Shown: positions 54,819-64,000 of the stretch, piece by piece
How positions within the stretch are numbered: the stretch's first letter is position 1
How the letters are laid out: every line of letters begins with the position of its first letter
Assembly (NCBI GenBank): GCA_025618425.1
Contig: CM046848.1
Location: forward strand, 29,572,592-29,636,591
Reading direction: 5' to 3'
Origin: Heliocidaris tuberculata
Taxonomy: Eukaryota > Echinodermata > Echinoidea > Camarodonta > Echinometridae
Length of the DNA stretch: 64,000 bases
Position numbers and translations under genes: made by a program
The notes under the pieces: model-generated
What the model saw: only the letters and a program-made list of their open reading frames with translations
What the model was told of the DNA's origin: nothing
Database searches by the model: none

Positions 54819-55651
54819 CCTTTCTGCATTAACCTTTTTCTCCTATGCACAAGTTTTTTGTATGTACCGTTCTAAGTTTCAGCCTAAAGGTATATACCCT
54901 CCTTTCACCCCCTCCTTTCATTCCTAAGGATGGAGCAGAAGACTGAGTATAATATTGATTCAGAAAATGACAAGCTTGGTAATTATTTTGATAAGCTTGT
55001 ATTTCAGGTTTAGCACCTCAATTTGCAACCTGTGCTCTGTGTCCTTTTAATTGCGTATTGACAGAAAACGCCTGGTTAAACAAAAAATCCGTTTAAATCA
55101 TTTTCCCTGTATAATCGCATTAGTTATACAGGAATTTGGCATTTATTATAGAGAAGATGTGCTTGAAATAACCAGGCAGCGGGGTAAAATTGACAGATTT
55201 GTGTTGACTATTAGTCAACCCGGAACTAGTTAAGTTTAACGCTTTATTTGTTAACTTGAATTTTCCAGTTTGGAGCATTTAATCAAAGGTGATACAATTT
55301 TTCCGGATTTGGGCATTTGGTCAATCTGGATTCATTGACATTTCTAGACCTATTTACCATGCAAAGCTTTCAAATAATTGATTTCCTGTGAAATAATTTA
55401 TTGTCACAGTGTATATTTCTTGTTGTTTTCTCACCAATTAAATAATAAAAAATATATAAAAATGATGATATTATTGAGTGGATTTCTCCAGTTACAGCCC
55501 CCCCCCCCCGAAAATCCGTGATCTGTATGCGGCTGGCGGGATGTGATCCCCCGGTTTGATGATGGTGTGTGTCTGTGTATCATTGAATATTTTCCAAAAC
55601 GTAGGCCTAAGGCTATATGTTAGCCGTATTCGTTTTGTTTTTTGTTTTTTG

Positions 55652-55682
<31 letters not shown>

Positions 55683-56001
55683 TTAAGTCATATGAGTTTC
55701 TAAGTAAACTGCACTAAAAGGTAGTTCTGAACACACATGCAAGCCTAATCCTGAAAAGTATAGTATATTTTTGTATCAGAATGTAATCATTTTTTAAAAA
55801 TTTGATTTGATTTCTTTAGTCTGTAGATCCCTCCCCCCCCCAAAAAAAAAAAAAAAAAGAAAAGAAAAAAAAAGAAAAAGAAAAAACACAACATCCAACA
55901 ACACAATTGTCAGTAGATAAATGCAGAAATTGCTAGAATGATCTTGTGTTCAGTGATCACTGCTAGGTTCAGTTTTGGGAAGTCCGCGGCCTAGCCGTAT
56001 A

Positions 56002-56163
56002 CTAGTCTAGTTCTGGACGTTTGTAATTATTTTGTCCGTAAAACCCCATGTACGTACGTGCACCCAGCGTATGAAGGGAGACGGCGCGGAGTTACTATAC
56101 GCTGGGTGCACGTACATGGGGTTTTACGGACAAAATAATTACAAACGTCCAGAACTAGACTAG
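56002..56163. mobile_element. 162-bp palindrome
   Basis: Arms of about 67 bp: TAGTTCTGGACGTTTGTAAT and TTTGTCCGTAAAACCCCATG pair with their exact complements on the right. The loop is about 25 bp (GAAGGGAGACGGCGCGGAG). A single ACGT insertion in the left arm is the main mismatch. Confidence 0.85.
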
Positions 56164-56615
56164 CCGTATACATGTACATCGACGTATATATTTCACGTAC
56201 GGTATACCGTATGTACGTAACGTAAGGATCTATTTATACGATGCGCAGCTAGCCAGCGCTAGCGATAAGCCATATATAAAGAAAACCTAAGGCTAAGAAG
56301 TAAGGTCACTGATTAGACATGACACTGCACGTTCTGGTCTGATATCGGGTAATGTATAGAGTTATAAACCTCATTGTTCATTGATTTATTTGAGACTAAG
56401 CCAGGCAGAGTGAGGCCAAACTGTGAGAGTGAGCTGTTGTTGTCCACTGCAGATTGTGTGACTCCTGTGACTGTGACTGTCTGACTGTGTGAGTGTGTCT
56501 GTGACTGTGAGTGAGAGAGTGAAAAGAGAATGAAGACTGAACTTTTGCCTGGACTGAAGTAAGGCAGTGTGGGTGACGTAGTCCTGTATGTTGTAACGTA
56601 AGTTACTAAGTAACT

Positions 56616-58085
56616 GGGGGTCGTTTCATCCAATCAACTCCATGACAGTCATAACTGTTAGTGTTGTCGGCGATCTACGGAAATGTCGTGCACCTGAAAA
56701 ACTGTTTCACGAAGACATGATAAACGACAACTCAGTGATATCGATACTCACCGGCGAAAAAACATAGTCTATATCACAGTCCATTGGAATTATCGTCTAT
56801 TACCCAAACAGATTTTGAGGCTCAGTTTTTCCCAAACTATTCCAAAATATCAAAAATGGCAGCGAAGATGAATGCTGGTGATACAAACATCCCGCTTACA
56901 TGAAGAGATGTGTTTTTTATGGCATCTTAGAATTTATAAAATTGAGAAAACTCAAGGAGGCTTTTGCGATGTACGAATCTAGATTTGTATGGTTTGGTGC
57001 CCCATGTCTGCACAGTGCCCATGTCTGCGCATACGCGTAACTGCGCGATTCTAACATCACAAAAGACGCAACGAACACCACACAATCATCTTCATATCAA
57101 TTTTAATGATATGTATCAGCGAAAAAATGAGGAAAAACTGGTGAAGCACGTCTATTTTATGCATTTTTACTCACATGCCTTGAAAATGCCACCTTTCATG
57201 CAAAATATCCCGAACTGCGTGTTAAGTGAATGAGTGCGCAGACAAGGGAACCTTCCCTTTTTTAGTGTCAAAATGACAGCGTCGCCTATTCTTGTGAAAA
57301 TGAAATTGTGCTTATTCGAATTTTAATCAGATTTTCGGCACAGTTACTCTCTAGGATATGAGGATTAAAATGAGGTCAGTCATTAGAGGAATACGAATAC
57401 CAAAGGAAAAGCTTGTCAATTTCAAGTGAAATGTTAGGTGCGCAGACAAGGGGCCCCCCATCATAGATAAGAGGATACCGTAATTGACTAATTATGGAAA
57501 GAAGACCCAAATCGTGTTCACTTTAGAGAAAATGAATGAATTAAGATATTTAATGGCCATATTTTTAATATTATTCATATCAAAGCATTGCGTGAAAAAG
57601 GAAAATATAGGGAAAATACATGATAGATTGTCGTCGTTCACATGGGTCTGTATATACAGACTGTTCGGTTTTCGATGCTGATTCTATGGTAGACGAATGT
57701 GGGTATTTTCAATATAAATCTCATTTACTTGCTGGGGGGTCAAGAAGCCATAAGAACATATTGTCCGTCTGTACAATATTACAATACGAACATTAGTAAC
57801 GCTATTTGATAAAGGAATGATAAAGAATAGTGCTTGCAGATCAGGAAATAAATGTTCTCTTAATTTACATTTATTTTTTCGCAGCCCATAGACTTACTAA
57901 AAGCTAGCTTGTGATGGCGTTCTAAAAAGATATGACAGGTCTGGAGTACCGACAAGTCACTTGTCAGGGAAGTTGTCGCTGATCTTCGCAAAGACGGCTT
58001 TGTGAAACACTTAGCGGAGAAGTTGAGCGACATTGTCGAGATGTCGCTGATCTTGTCGTTATGACGCTTTGATGAAACGACCCCC
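56616..58085. mobile_element. 1.47-kb element with 15-bp perfect TIRs
   Basis: GGGGGTCGTTTCATC at the left and GATGAAACGACCCCC at the right. Sub-terminal GTTGTCGGCGATCT / TGTCGCTGATCTTGTCG sequence is also inverted. Inside, TGCGCAGACAAGGG occurs twice. No transposase frame; superfamily not assigned. Confidence 0.65.
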
Positions 58086-58126
58086 TGGGCACTAATGCAC
58101 TTTCGTATCCATGGCATTGGCTACCC

Positions 58127-58178
58127 TACCCCTACCCCTACCCCTAACCCTAGGCTAGGGTTAGGGGTAGGGGTAGGG
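58127..58178. repeat. Telomere-like palindromic (CCCTA)n/(TAGGG)n
   Basis: (CCCCTA)n followed by (TAGGGG)n meeting head to head at CCCTAGGCTAGGG. The unit is mixed CCCTA/CCCCTA rather than a pure metazoan TTAGGG array. Confidence 0.8.
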
Positions 58179-58495
58179 GCACTCACACTTATGCGAGGTT
58201 ATTGGAGATAACCTTGCACTCTGTACCTTCATACCGTGAGCAATTGCCTCCCATAGCAAGTGTGTGATATCTTGCACATATGTGTGCGGCAGAGGAGCAA
58301 GATCACCGACCAAAAACAGCCTGAAAATTTCACTTGATCAAGATGATAAAGATCCTATTGAAGAATTTTAGCATGAAATCAGCTTTTCTATCACCTAAAA
58401 TGTAGAAGGAAGTATTTTCTCAAAATTTGGCCTATTATATTGGTATTTTCACCTCTTCAGCTCAGAGGTCGCAACCACCACCGAAATTGACACAG
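58179..58495 (-). repeat. Dispersed repeat B, copy 2 (inverted)
   Basis: Reverse-complement match to 46632-46947; see that entry for the shared segments. Confidence 0.8.
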
Positions 58496-58571
58496 GCATT
58501 GTAACAGGCATTGTAACAGGCATTGTAACTGGCATTGTAACAGGCATTGTAACAGGCATTGTAACAGGCAA
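58495..58571. repeat. 12-bp tandem repeat, 6 units
   Basis: GGCATTGTAACA repeats head to tail with one substitution (ACT for ACA in unit 3). Confidence 0.95.
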
Positions 58572-59026
58572 AACATGGAATGAAAAAAAAAAAAAATTCT
58601 TAGTTCTGTAGTGTAATCCCCCCCCAAAAAAATTCTGACAAATTGGGGTGGGGGGGGGGGGGGATGAAGGATATGATTATGGGGAATTTTGTGTTGCATT
58701 GATTTTGCATTGTGTAAAACTTCAGGTAGATTTTGAATGCTTAGATGTAGGTCTAACGTTAGACCTACTTTAACATTTTGTCAGATAGGTCTTTTTTTTT
58801 TTTTTTTTCTTGTCCATTTTTTTCTGAAACTTCTAATTTGTTCAACTAATTTTTCTGCTGAGACACAATTTATTTGGTTACTGTTAGCCTATTGTGGGGT
58901 AACATAAAAAAGGTTTTTCTGCAAAATTTGACCATGTGTGAGCAAAATGTTCATAAAACAAAGTACCTTTAATTGGGAAAGAAAGTGTAAATTTCATTGT
59001 TATTTTCCCTCTTTCTCTTGCTACAG

Positions 59027-59783
59027 ATCCATAGATCACTGGCAACAAGGACACACTATCAAACAGGACTGGGAACTCTGGGACATCCATCATGGCTCTT
59101 GGGGCAGAAACAGGTGACCCAAGTCCTCCAACTCTGCAGGAATTAATGATAGAGTACACCCTGAATGATCTCAGAACAGTTTGTGTGGTAGACACGAACG
59201 GAAAAGTGGTCTCTTTGCGTGAGGATGCATACCTTCCTAGCATCATTAGTGATAGGATCATCAACACCCTTGCGAGAAGAGGAGCACTGGACGACAGCAA
59301 ACTTCAAGCGCTCTGTGACAAGAGCAGAATCCAGCTGAAAAAGATCAATCTAAGTAGGACATCCCTTTCAGATGAAAGCCTTGAGAAGCTCTCCAACCAC
59401 AAACTTGTTGAACTTGATATTTCAGAATGTGAAAACCTGAGTAAAGACTGTCTACCGTCTTTGCTGAAGTTCACGTCGCTACAGCTACTGAACCTCCACA
59501 AGTGCAGAGATGCCCTGGAGAAATACGGACTCCCCCTCTTTAACTTTCCCTTGAAGAATCTAAGAAGTCTCAACATAGGATGCACAGACTTGAGTGGGGT
59601 ACAACTGCATTGTCTGGTCCAGGAATTGAGGAATCTCACGGTACTGGACGTCTCTAAAGTAGTGAAGAATGGGGATTTATCTTTCCTAGAGCCTGTGAGG
59701 CATCAGCTTAGATCCCTAGTTCTTCATGATTGCGTTCTTGTTGAGAGCAGTCTAGAGTATGTATGTACCATCCCAGAGCTAAG
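59027..59783 (+). CDS. ZER1: ZER1 exon with start codon and first leucine-rich repeats
   Basis: 65 bases of 5' UTR (no upstream ATG) after acceptor TTGCTACAG, then ATG 59092. Donor GCTAAG|GTAATA, phase 2. At least one more 5' UTR exon must lie upstream. Confidence 0.88.
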
Positions 59784-61532
59784 GTAATACACCTGTTGCA
59801 AGCCAGGATGAAAGTATACACATGTATAGGAACGGTGAATTTAACTCTAGAAAGTATAGTCAAGGATTGTAATTCCGAACAGATTGTATTACCGAACGTG
59901 TACAGTTAAGCGCCTAAAATGGGTTTTCATACGCGTGGGATTACGCGTATGAAAACCGCACTATTGAAACAATGGTTGTGTCTTTTTCCCATAGGTTTCA
60001 CACGTTCGGAAATACAGTACCTTTTTCAAGGGACCAAAACGCAGCGTCATTGGGAAGGGGTTCACTCAGAAGGGAATATCGTATTAAATCTACGTTGTCT
60101 TTTTTAAATTCCATCAACTTCTTTTTTTGTAGGACTTTGAGCATTCATTATGTATAGTTTGACAGATATTCGTTTCATATTTTATTTGCTATCGTTGATT
60201 TTCTGAAAAGTGTTCGGACACTGGATCAACCACCATATTGGAAATACATAAAGAGCTCTGGTAGAATCAGTGAATTGCATAAAATTAGCTCAACAGCTCA
60301 CAAGGTCCAAATGGACCTGCCGTATTTTTCAGACTGCATGAGATGCAGAAGAAATTTGATGTGCATAAACATGTAGGAAAAGCAAATGTCAGCAATGGAT
60401 GGTGTTGCAAAGGGCATGTATGTAGCTTAAAGGGAAATCCTACCTTAATGGCAAGTTGTTCTCAGAGTGGTGAAAGTCTGAATGAAATCAGACAAGTTAT
60501 GAATTGTTGAATGTTGTAATTACTATATGGAAATTTCAAATTGGCCGAATTGGTAATGTCATTGTGATGTAGCGCTTATCGGCAAACAACTCTATCATTA
60601 GCTCCAACACACAAAGTGACTAAAATGCCAGTTCTTCAAAAAGTATAAATCAGTATGATCTTTTTCTTTCTGGAGAACCTTGCAACAATATATGCTGTCT
60701 ACAATATATTTTGAGAACAGTGCCAAGGGAATGGTGCATAGGTGATAATAGAAAAATGATGACAATTTAGTGCACGACAAATGGGAGAGTTGACCGGGAA
60801 TACATCAAATTTATTGACCAAATTGCCGATTAGAGATTTTCATGTAGATTTAGTGATCAATCTCATTTTTCAAAAATTCATAACTTTGTTAAATTGTTAT
60901 TATTTGTGTGATTTCTTGCAAACTTTCACCACCCTGTTTCTCTAATTTTTCTGCTTTTATATAAATCAGCTTGTTACAAGGTTGGATGCCCTTTAGCTCA
61001 GACATTTCATCTCTGATAGTGACTCTCTTTTAGAAGCAGAACTTATCTCCTAAAGCATAATTTGCCTTTCGGCTCTTCTGTGAGCTTACATACATAGATT
61101 ACACAAACTACAAACCACATAATAAGGTACAGATACTTGAACTGTTCGCTTGTGTGTTGTGACATGAGACAACTTTTCAGGTCCCCCTACAGCAGTGGCG
61201 GATTTAGGGGGGGGGGGAGGCACATCCGGCCCATCCCCCCCTCCCCTTTTGGAAGAAAAGTATGCATTGTGCCCCCCCCCCCCCTTTTAGAATCCAAAAC
61301 CTTTTTTTTTTTTTTTTTTTTTTTTTTTGCTTGTCAGAGATTTATGGAGGGGAAGACCACCCCCCCCCCCCCACTGAGTGTCTTTTCAAGAGCTGGCGAG
61401 ACGAAAACAATAGGGGCCTCCCTCCAAGCAAAATTGACAAATCTGCATTTGTGTGCGCCCCCCCCCCTTTATACAAAATCCTGGATCTGCCCCTGCCCTA
61501 CAGAATGATCATTTTCCTACCTCTACTACATG

Positions 61533-61595
<63 letters not shown>

Positions 61596-63586
61596 AAATG
61601 CTTTTAAAGGCAGATAAAATGGATAGAAAGGTATTTTGTGACAGTGGAAGATTTAGGGGGGGGGAATGGCGCAACATGCCCATCACCCCCCCCCCCCCCC
61701 CCCCCCCCCCCTGAAACCTAATTGTCATGCCATACATGTACATGTACATGGAAGTACACAACAAAAATAACTTTCCTCTTTGATTATGTAAGTTTTACAA
61801 TTTTTGCCCCCTTTTTCAAAACAAAATTTTTGATCTGTCCCTATTTTGTGATACAATCTTGATTTTCCATAGATTATCACTATATATTGGGGGCTTATGT
61901 TGATGCAGTTATGTACCATTTATTGTTATGGCTATTATTACTGTCATTTGTTGCCAATGATATGTAACACGACTTGTCTCCATCCCAGGCATTTGGATAT
62001 TTCTGTCAACAATGAGGGTAACAAACTACCGCTGACGACGCCCATGTTGAAGTGCCTTGTGAAAAGTCTCCCCTCGCTCCTGTCCCTTGATTTGTCTGGA
62101 AATGATATCAGGAATCGCCAAAGAAATGACAACCATGAGTGAGTAATGAAGGATCAGCGAGAGTTAACCTCTCAGAATTAGGCTTTTAGCCAGTATTTCA
62201 AAATGGAGTGTCTAAATTTGAAGAAGAAAAAAATGGTCCAGAAAGGGCATCCATTGAATGATGTGGATTAAAACATACTTATAAGGTGTCTTCCACAAGG
62301 AATGGATATTGTTTGGACACGGGCAATTCCAAGCAATTTATGTTCTCCATAATTTTTCATATTTCAGTAACCTTGGAAACAAACTCCAAAAAAATTGTCT
62401 TTCCGTAATACCCAAAGCACATAATTTCAACTATTTCCACAAAAAATTCATTTTTTTATAAATTAATTCAACCCTGAACCTATAATTTAGTTCAGCTTAA
62501 TATATCAGACAGTTATCGACTTAAGTAGAGATGATAAGCTCACTTTCCAGTATGAAAATTATATCAAATTTAATCATTTTGATATTTTGGGTTTTGTGTA
62601 CAAAATGAATGGGGAAATGGTGTTTTCCTATTCCATTTGTTAATGAGATGTATTTTTTCCTCTGTAGCTTTGATTGGACTGTATTTTAGATATAAATATT
62701 GATCTAGATTATAGTATCCAATAGAACAACTCATAAGATGACGTTTATGAATATTGAAAAACGATAGATTACAAGAAATTCATAAAACAATGAAATACAT
62801 GCAGTATAAGATGGAATGTAATTAAATTCTACACGTATATGAATGTCTCTTTAAGCTTGCCTAAAGCATTTTACACATACTCTTCAGAATTTTTCAGCAA
62901 AAAAAAATACCAAAGAAAACAAAGAAATTCGTACACCTTTCACATTGTCCGGAGAATCTAGCATGACTTTGAATGACTTGTAGCTGATAAAAGATAACCA
63001 TTCTGTTTAGGACAACTCACATGATAAAGGGCTGAAATATGAGGTGTTTGAAAAACAAAAATTGTAATTGAATGTATTGCCTTTTAAGTTAAGGTAATAT
63101 ATTTTCTACATTGAGCTATTTTTGGTTTTTCCTTGGGAATCCTTTATTTACAGTGGAGATGTTGGAAGACCTGAGAGAGTAAACGAGATTGGACTGCAAG
63201 ACTTTGCTCGAGCTGTAATGGACGATGATGATGATGATGATGACGATGATTCGTCATCATCTTCATCATCAGAAGATGAGAGAGCAGTGGAGTTAGACTC
63301 CGATTATGAAGTCGAGGAGGATGACGATAACGGTGCTAATGCTGCTGGTGGTGGCAAGGATGATGTCAACAGTAGACCTGTCCCGGTAGAGAGACCCATG
63401 GAGGTCGATGATGATAATGAGAATGTGGGAAATAGAAGGGTGGAGAATGGGAAGAAGGAGAAGGATGAGGTGGAGGATAGTGTTGTTAGTAGTATAGAAG
63501 GACTCAAAGGATTAAGACATAAGCTTCATTTTCTTGGACTGGTTGGAATGGAGGAGTGTGAAGCGGAACACATACCAGCTATCAAG
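59027..63586 (+). CDS. ZER1: ZER1-like (ZYG11 family) ubiquitin-ligase substrate receptor, first 3 coding exons
   Basis: The coding join is 59092-59783, 61989-62138, 63154-63586 and beyond the window. Phases fit, giving 425 residues so far; the full family protein is about 770. ZER1/ZYG11 proteins recruit substrates with Gly N-termini to Cullin-2/Elongin ligases. The start is ATG 59092 (A at -3, G at +4) just after an acceptor at 59026. Residues 14-24 (TLQELMIEYTL) sit where ZER1 has its Elongin-binding box. Leucine-rich repeats follow: HKLVELDISEC, LQLLNLHKC, LRSLNIGC, LTVLDVSK, LRHLDIS, LLSLDLSGN. Exon 3 ends LHFLGLVGMEECEAEHIPAI plus Lys, like ZER1 'LQFLGLF...HIPAYKV'. An Asp/Ser-rich insert precedes it. 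The armadillo-like half must lie downstream. Confidence 0.88.
59855..60230 (+). repeat. Dispersed repeat, copy 2 (376 bp)
   Basis: Same orientation and nearly the same sequence as 17459-17833. Here the hairpin TTTTCATACGCGT / ACGCGTATGAAAA is perfect, so this copy looks less decayed. It lies in ZER1 intron 1. Confidence 0.85.
60427..60999 (+). mobile_element. Imperfect foldback MITE, copy 2
   Basis: Left AAAGGGAAATCCTACCTTAA..GTGGTGAAAGTCTGAATGAA pairs with right CAAACTTTCACCACC..AAGGTTGGATGCCCTTTA. Related to 17886-18279. In both places it follows the 375-bp dispersed repeat closely. Confidence 0.65.
61193..61495 (+). mobile_element. hAT-like non-autonomous element with 8-bp TSD
   Basis: Begins CAGTGGCGGATTTAGG and ends CCTGGATCTGCCCCTG. 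CCCTACAG is duplicated exactly at both sides (61185-61192 and 61496-61503). Internal C-runs, a T26 run and GCTTGTCAGAGATTTATGGA relate it to the 50-kb copies. In ZER1 intron 1. Confidence 0.85.
61536..61588. repeat. (TA)n microsatellite
   Basis: About 25 TA units between two ACATGTA stretches. Confidence 0.95.
61642..61843 (+). mobile_element. hAT-like non-autonomous element with 8-bp TSD
   Basis: Begins CAGTGGAAGATTTAGG and ends TTTGATCTGTCCCTA. TTTTGTGA is duplicated exactly (61634-61641 and 61844-61851). Internal C25 run. Shorter than its relatives and with a degraded right end. Confidence 0.75.
61989..62138 (+). CDS. ZER1: ZER1 exon 'RHLDIS' leucine-rich repeat
   Basis: Acceptor TCCATCCCAG; encodes HLDISVNNEGNKLPLTTP through LPSLLSLDLSGNDIRN. 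Donor CATGA|GTGAGT, phase 2. Aligns with human 'RHLDISRDRL' and 'NLMSLDISGH'. Confidence 0.88.
62260..63060 (+). repeat. Dispersed repeat of about 800 bp, copy 2
   Basis: Inverted relative to 31740-32560. It fills most of ZER1 intron 2. Confidence 0.7.
63154..63586 (+). CDS. ZER1: ZER1 exon with acidic insert
   Basis: Acceptor TTATTTACAG; donor ATCAAG|GTGACT, phase 0. Residues 281-425. The open frame runs on to a TAG at 63626-63628, but family alignment and the good donor point to splicing at 63586. Confidence 0.8.
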
Positions 63587-63775
63587 GTGACTACAGTAAA
63601 CCAGTTTCTTAAAAGGCTTTCTGAGTAGTTTCTTATTTGTCAGTGTTTTGATGTTACAAGAATGTGTAGAATGCTGCAATGAAAGGTTTATTTGTCTGAC
63701 TGCCCATTAAAAGAAATTTGAGAATCACAGAATTTGGAGGAGAAATTAGATTTCTTTTAAATGTATGAAAATGAC

Positions 63776-63930
63776 TCCCCCCCCCCCCCCCCGGACTAGC
63801 ACATCCTGGAAAAGCACCTTGTGAGAGGGTAGCGTACAGACAATACCCCTGTAGGACAACTGCACCATAGAGATAACTACCCCTTAAGGCAATTTTCCCT
63901 TGTTCATACTACCCTGAGAAGGTAGTTATC
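63776..63930. repeat. C-run and GTAGTTATCC/GGACAACT motif sequence
   Basis: C16 at 63777-63792, followed by GTAGGACAACT, GATAACTACC and GGTAGTTATCC. Similar GGTAGTTGTCC words plus a G-run occur at 35155-35245, suggesting another small repeat family. Confidence 0.4.
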
Positions 63931-64000
63931 CAAAGGGATGAGTGTCCGAAACAGTAATAAGCCAGTTTGTAATTACAATATGCGCTTGTGCAGATAAAGG

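Noticed and set aside
58127..58178. A true telomere or chromosome end
   Set aside because: The block is short, internal, mixed in unit and symmetric; genes continue on both sides.
63587..63628. ZER1 stop codon at 63626 as the true protein end
   Set aside because: The segment after ATCAAG has no similarity to the family, while a good GTGACT donor stands at the conserved position; the armadillo half is expected downstream.

Overview
This is a eukaryotic, metazoan window. It has short exons with GT..AG introns, an AT-rich background, and many microsatellites and non-autonomous transposons. No bacterial operons, ribosome-binding sites or CRISPR arrays are seen. The four recognisable protein genes (TRAF family, Lhx6/8/arrowhead type, TBC1D13, ZER1/ZYG11 family) are shared by bilaterians. 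Their sequence, together with the LINE type and the dense foldback/hAT-like repeats with C/G tracts, fits a marine invertebrate deuterostome. An echinoderm is my best guess (inference, not proven).

Layout. (1) 1-292: the very end of a TRAF-type MATH domain, where homology appears to continue past an in-frame stop and a one-base frame break. (2) 6309-14720, + strand: a five-exon LIM-homeobox gene of the Lhx6/8 (arrowhead) class. All splice phases agree and it predicts 329 residues. Its introns hold large GAT/GGT, GGA and C/G tracts. (3) 14.7-36.2 kb: no convincing exon. This stretch holds dispersed repeats, a foldback array built from short ATTCCGAA-type units, MITEs, long-TIR elements and some unique sequence that could be regulatory. 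(4) 36223-48822, - strand: TBC1D13, reconstructed as twelve exons with matching phases and 397 residues (human protein about 400), carrying both catalytic fingers of a Rab GAP. Its second intron carries several MITEs and a 546-bp near-perfect palindrome. (5) 48.8-59.0 kb: a repeat-rich spacer with hAT-like elements, a 5'-truncated L1/Tx1-type LINE with a target-site duplication, two further inverted-repeat elements, a 1.47-kb TIR element and a telomere-like palindrome. (6) 59027 to the window end, + strand: the first three coding exons of a ZER1-like substrate receptor, with an unusual Asp/Ser-rich insert. The gene runs out of the window.

The genes do not look functionally linked: a transcription factor, a Rab GTPase regulator and a ubiquitin-ligase receptor sit side by side as is usual in animal genomes. 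The most informative content beyond the genes is the transposon record. Three hAT-like insertions have exact 8-bp target-site duplications, one of them nested inside an older MITE. Four repeat families have second copies elsewhere in this same window.
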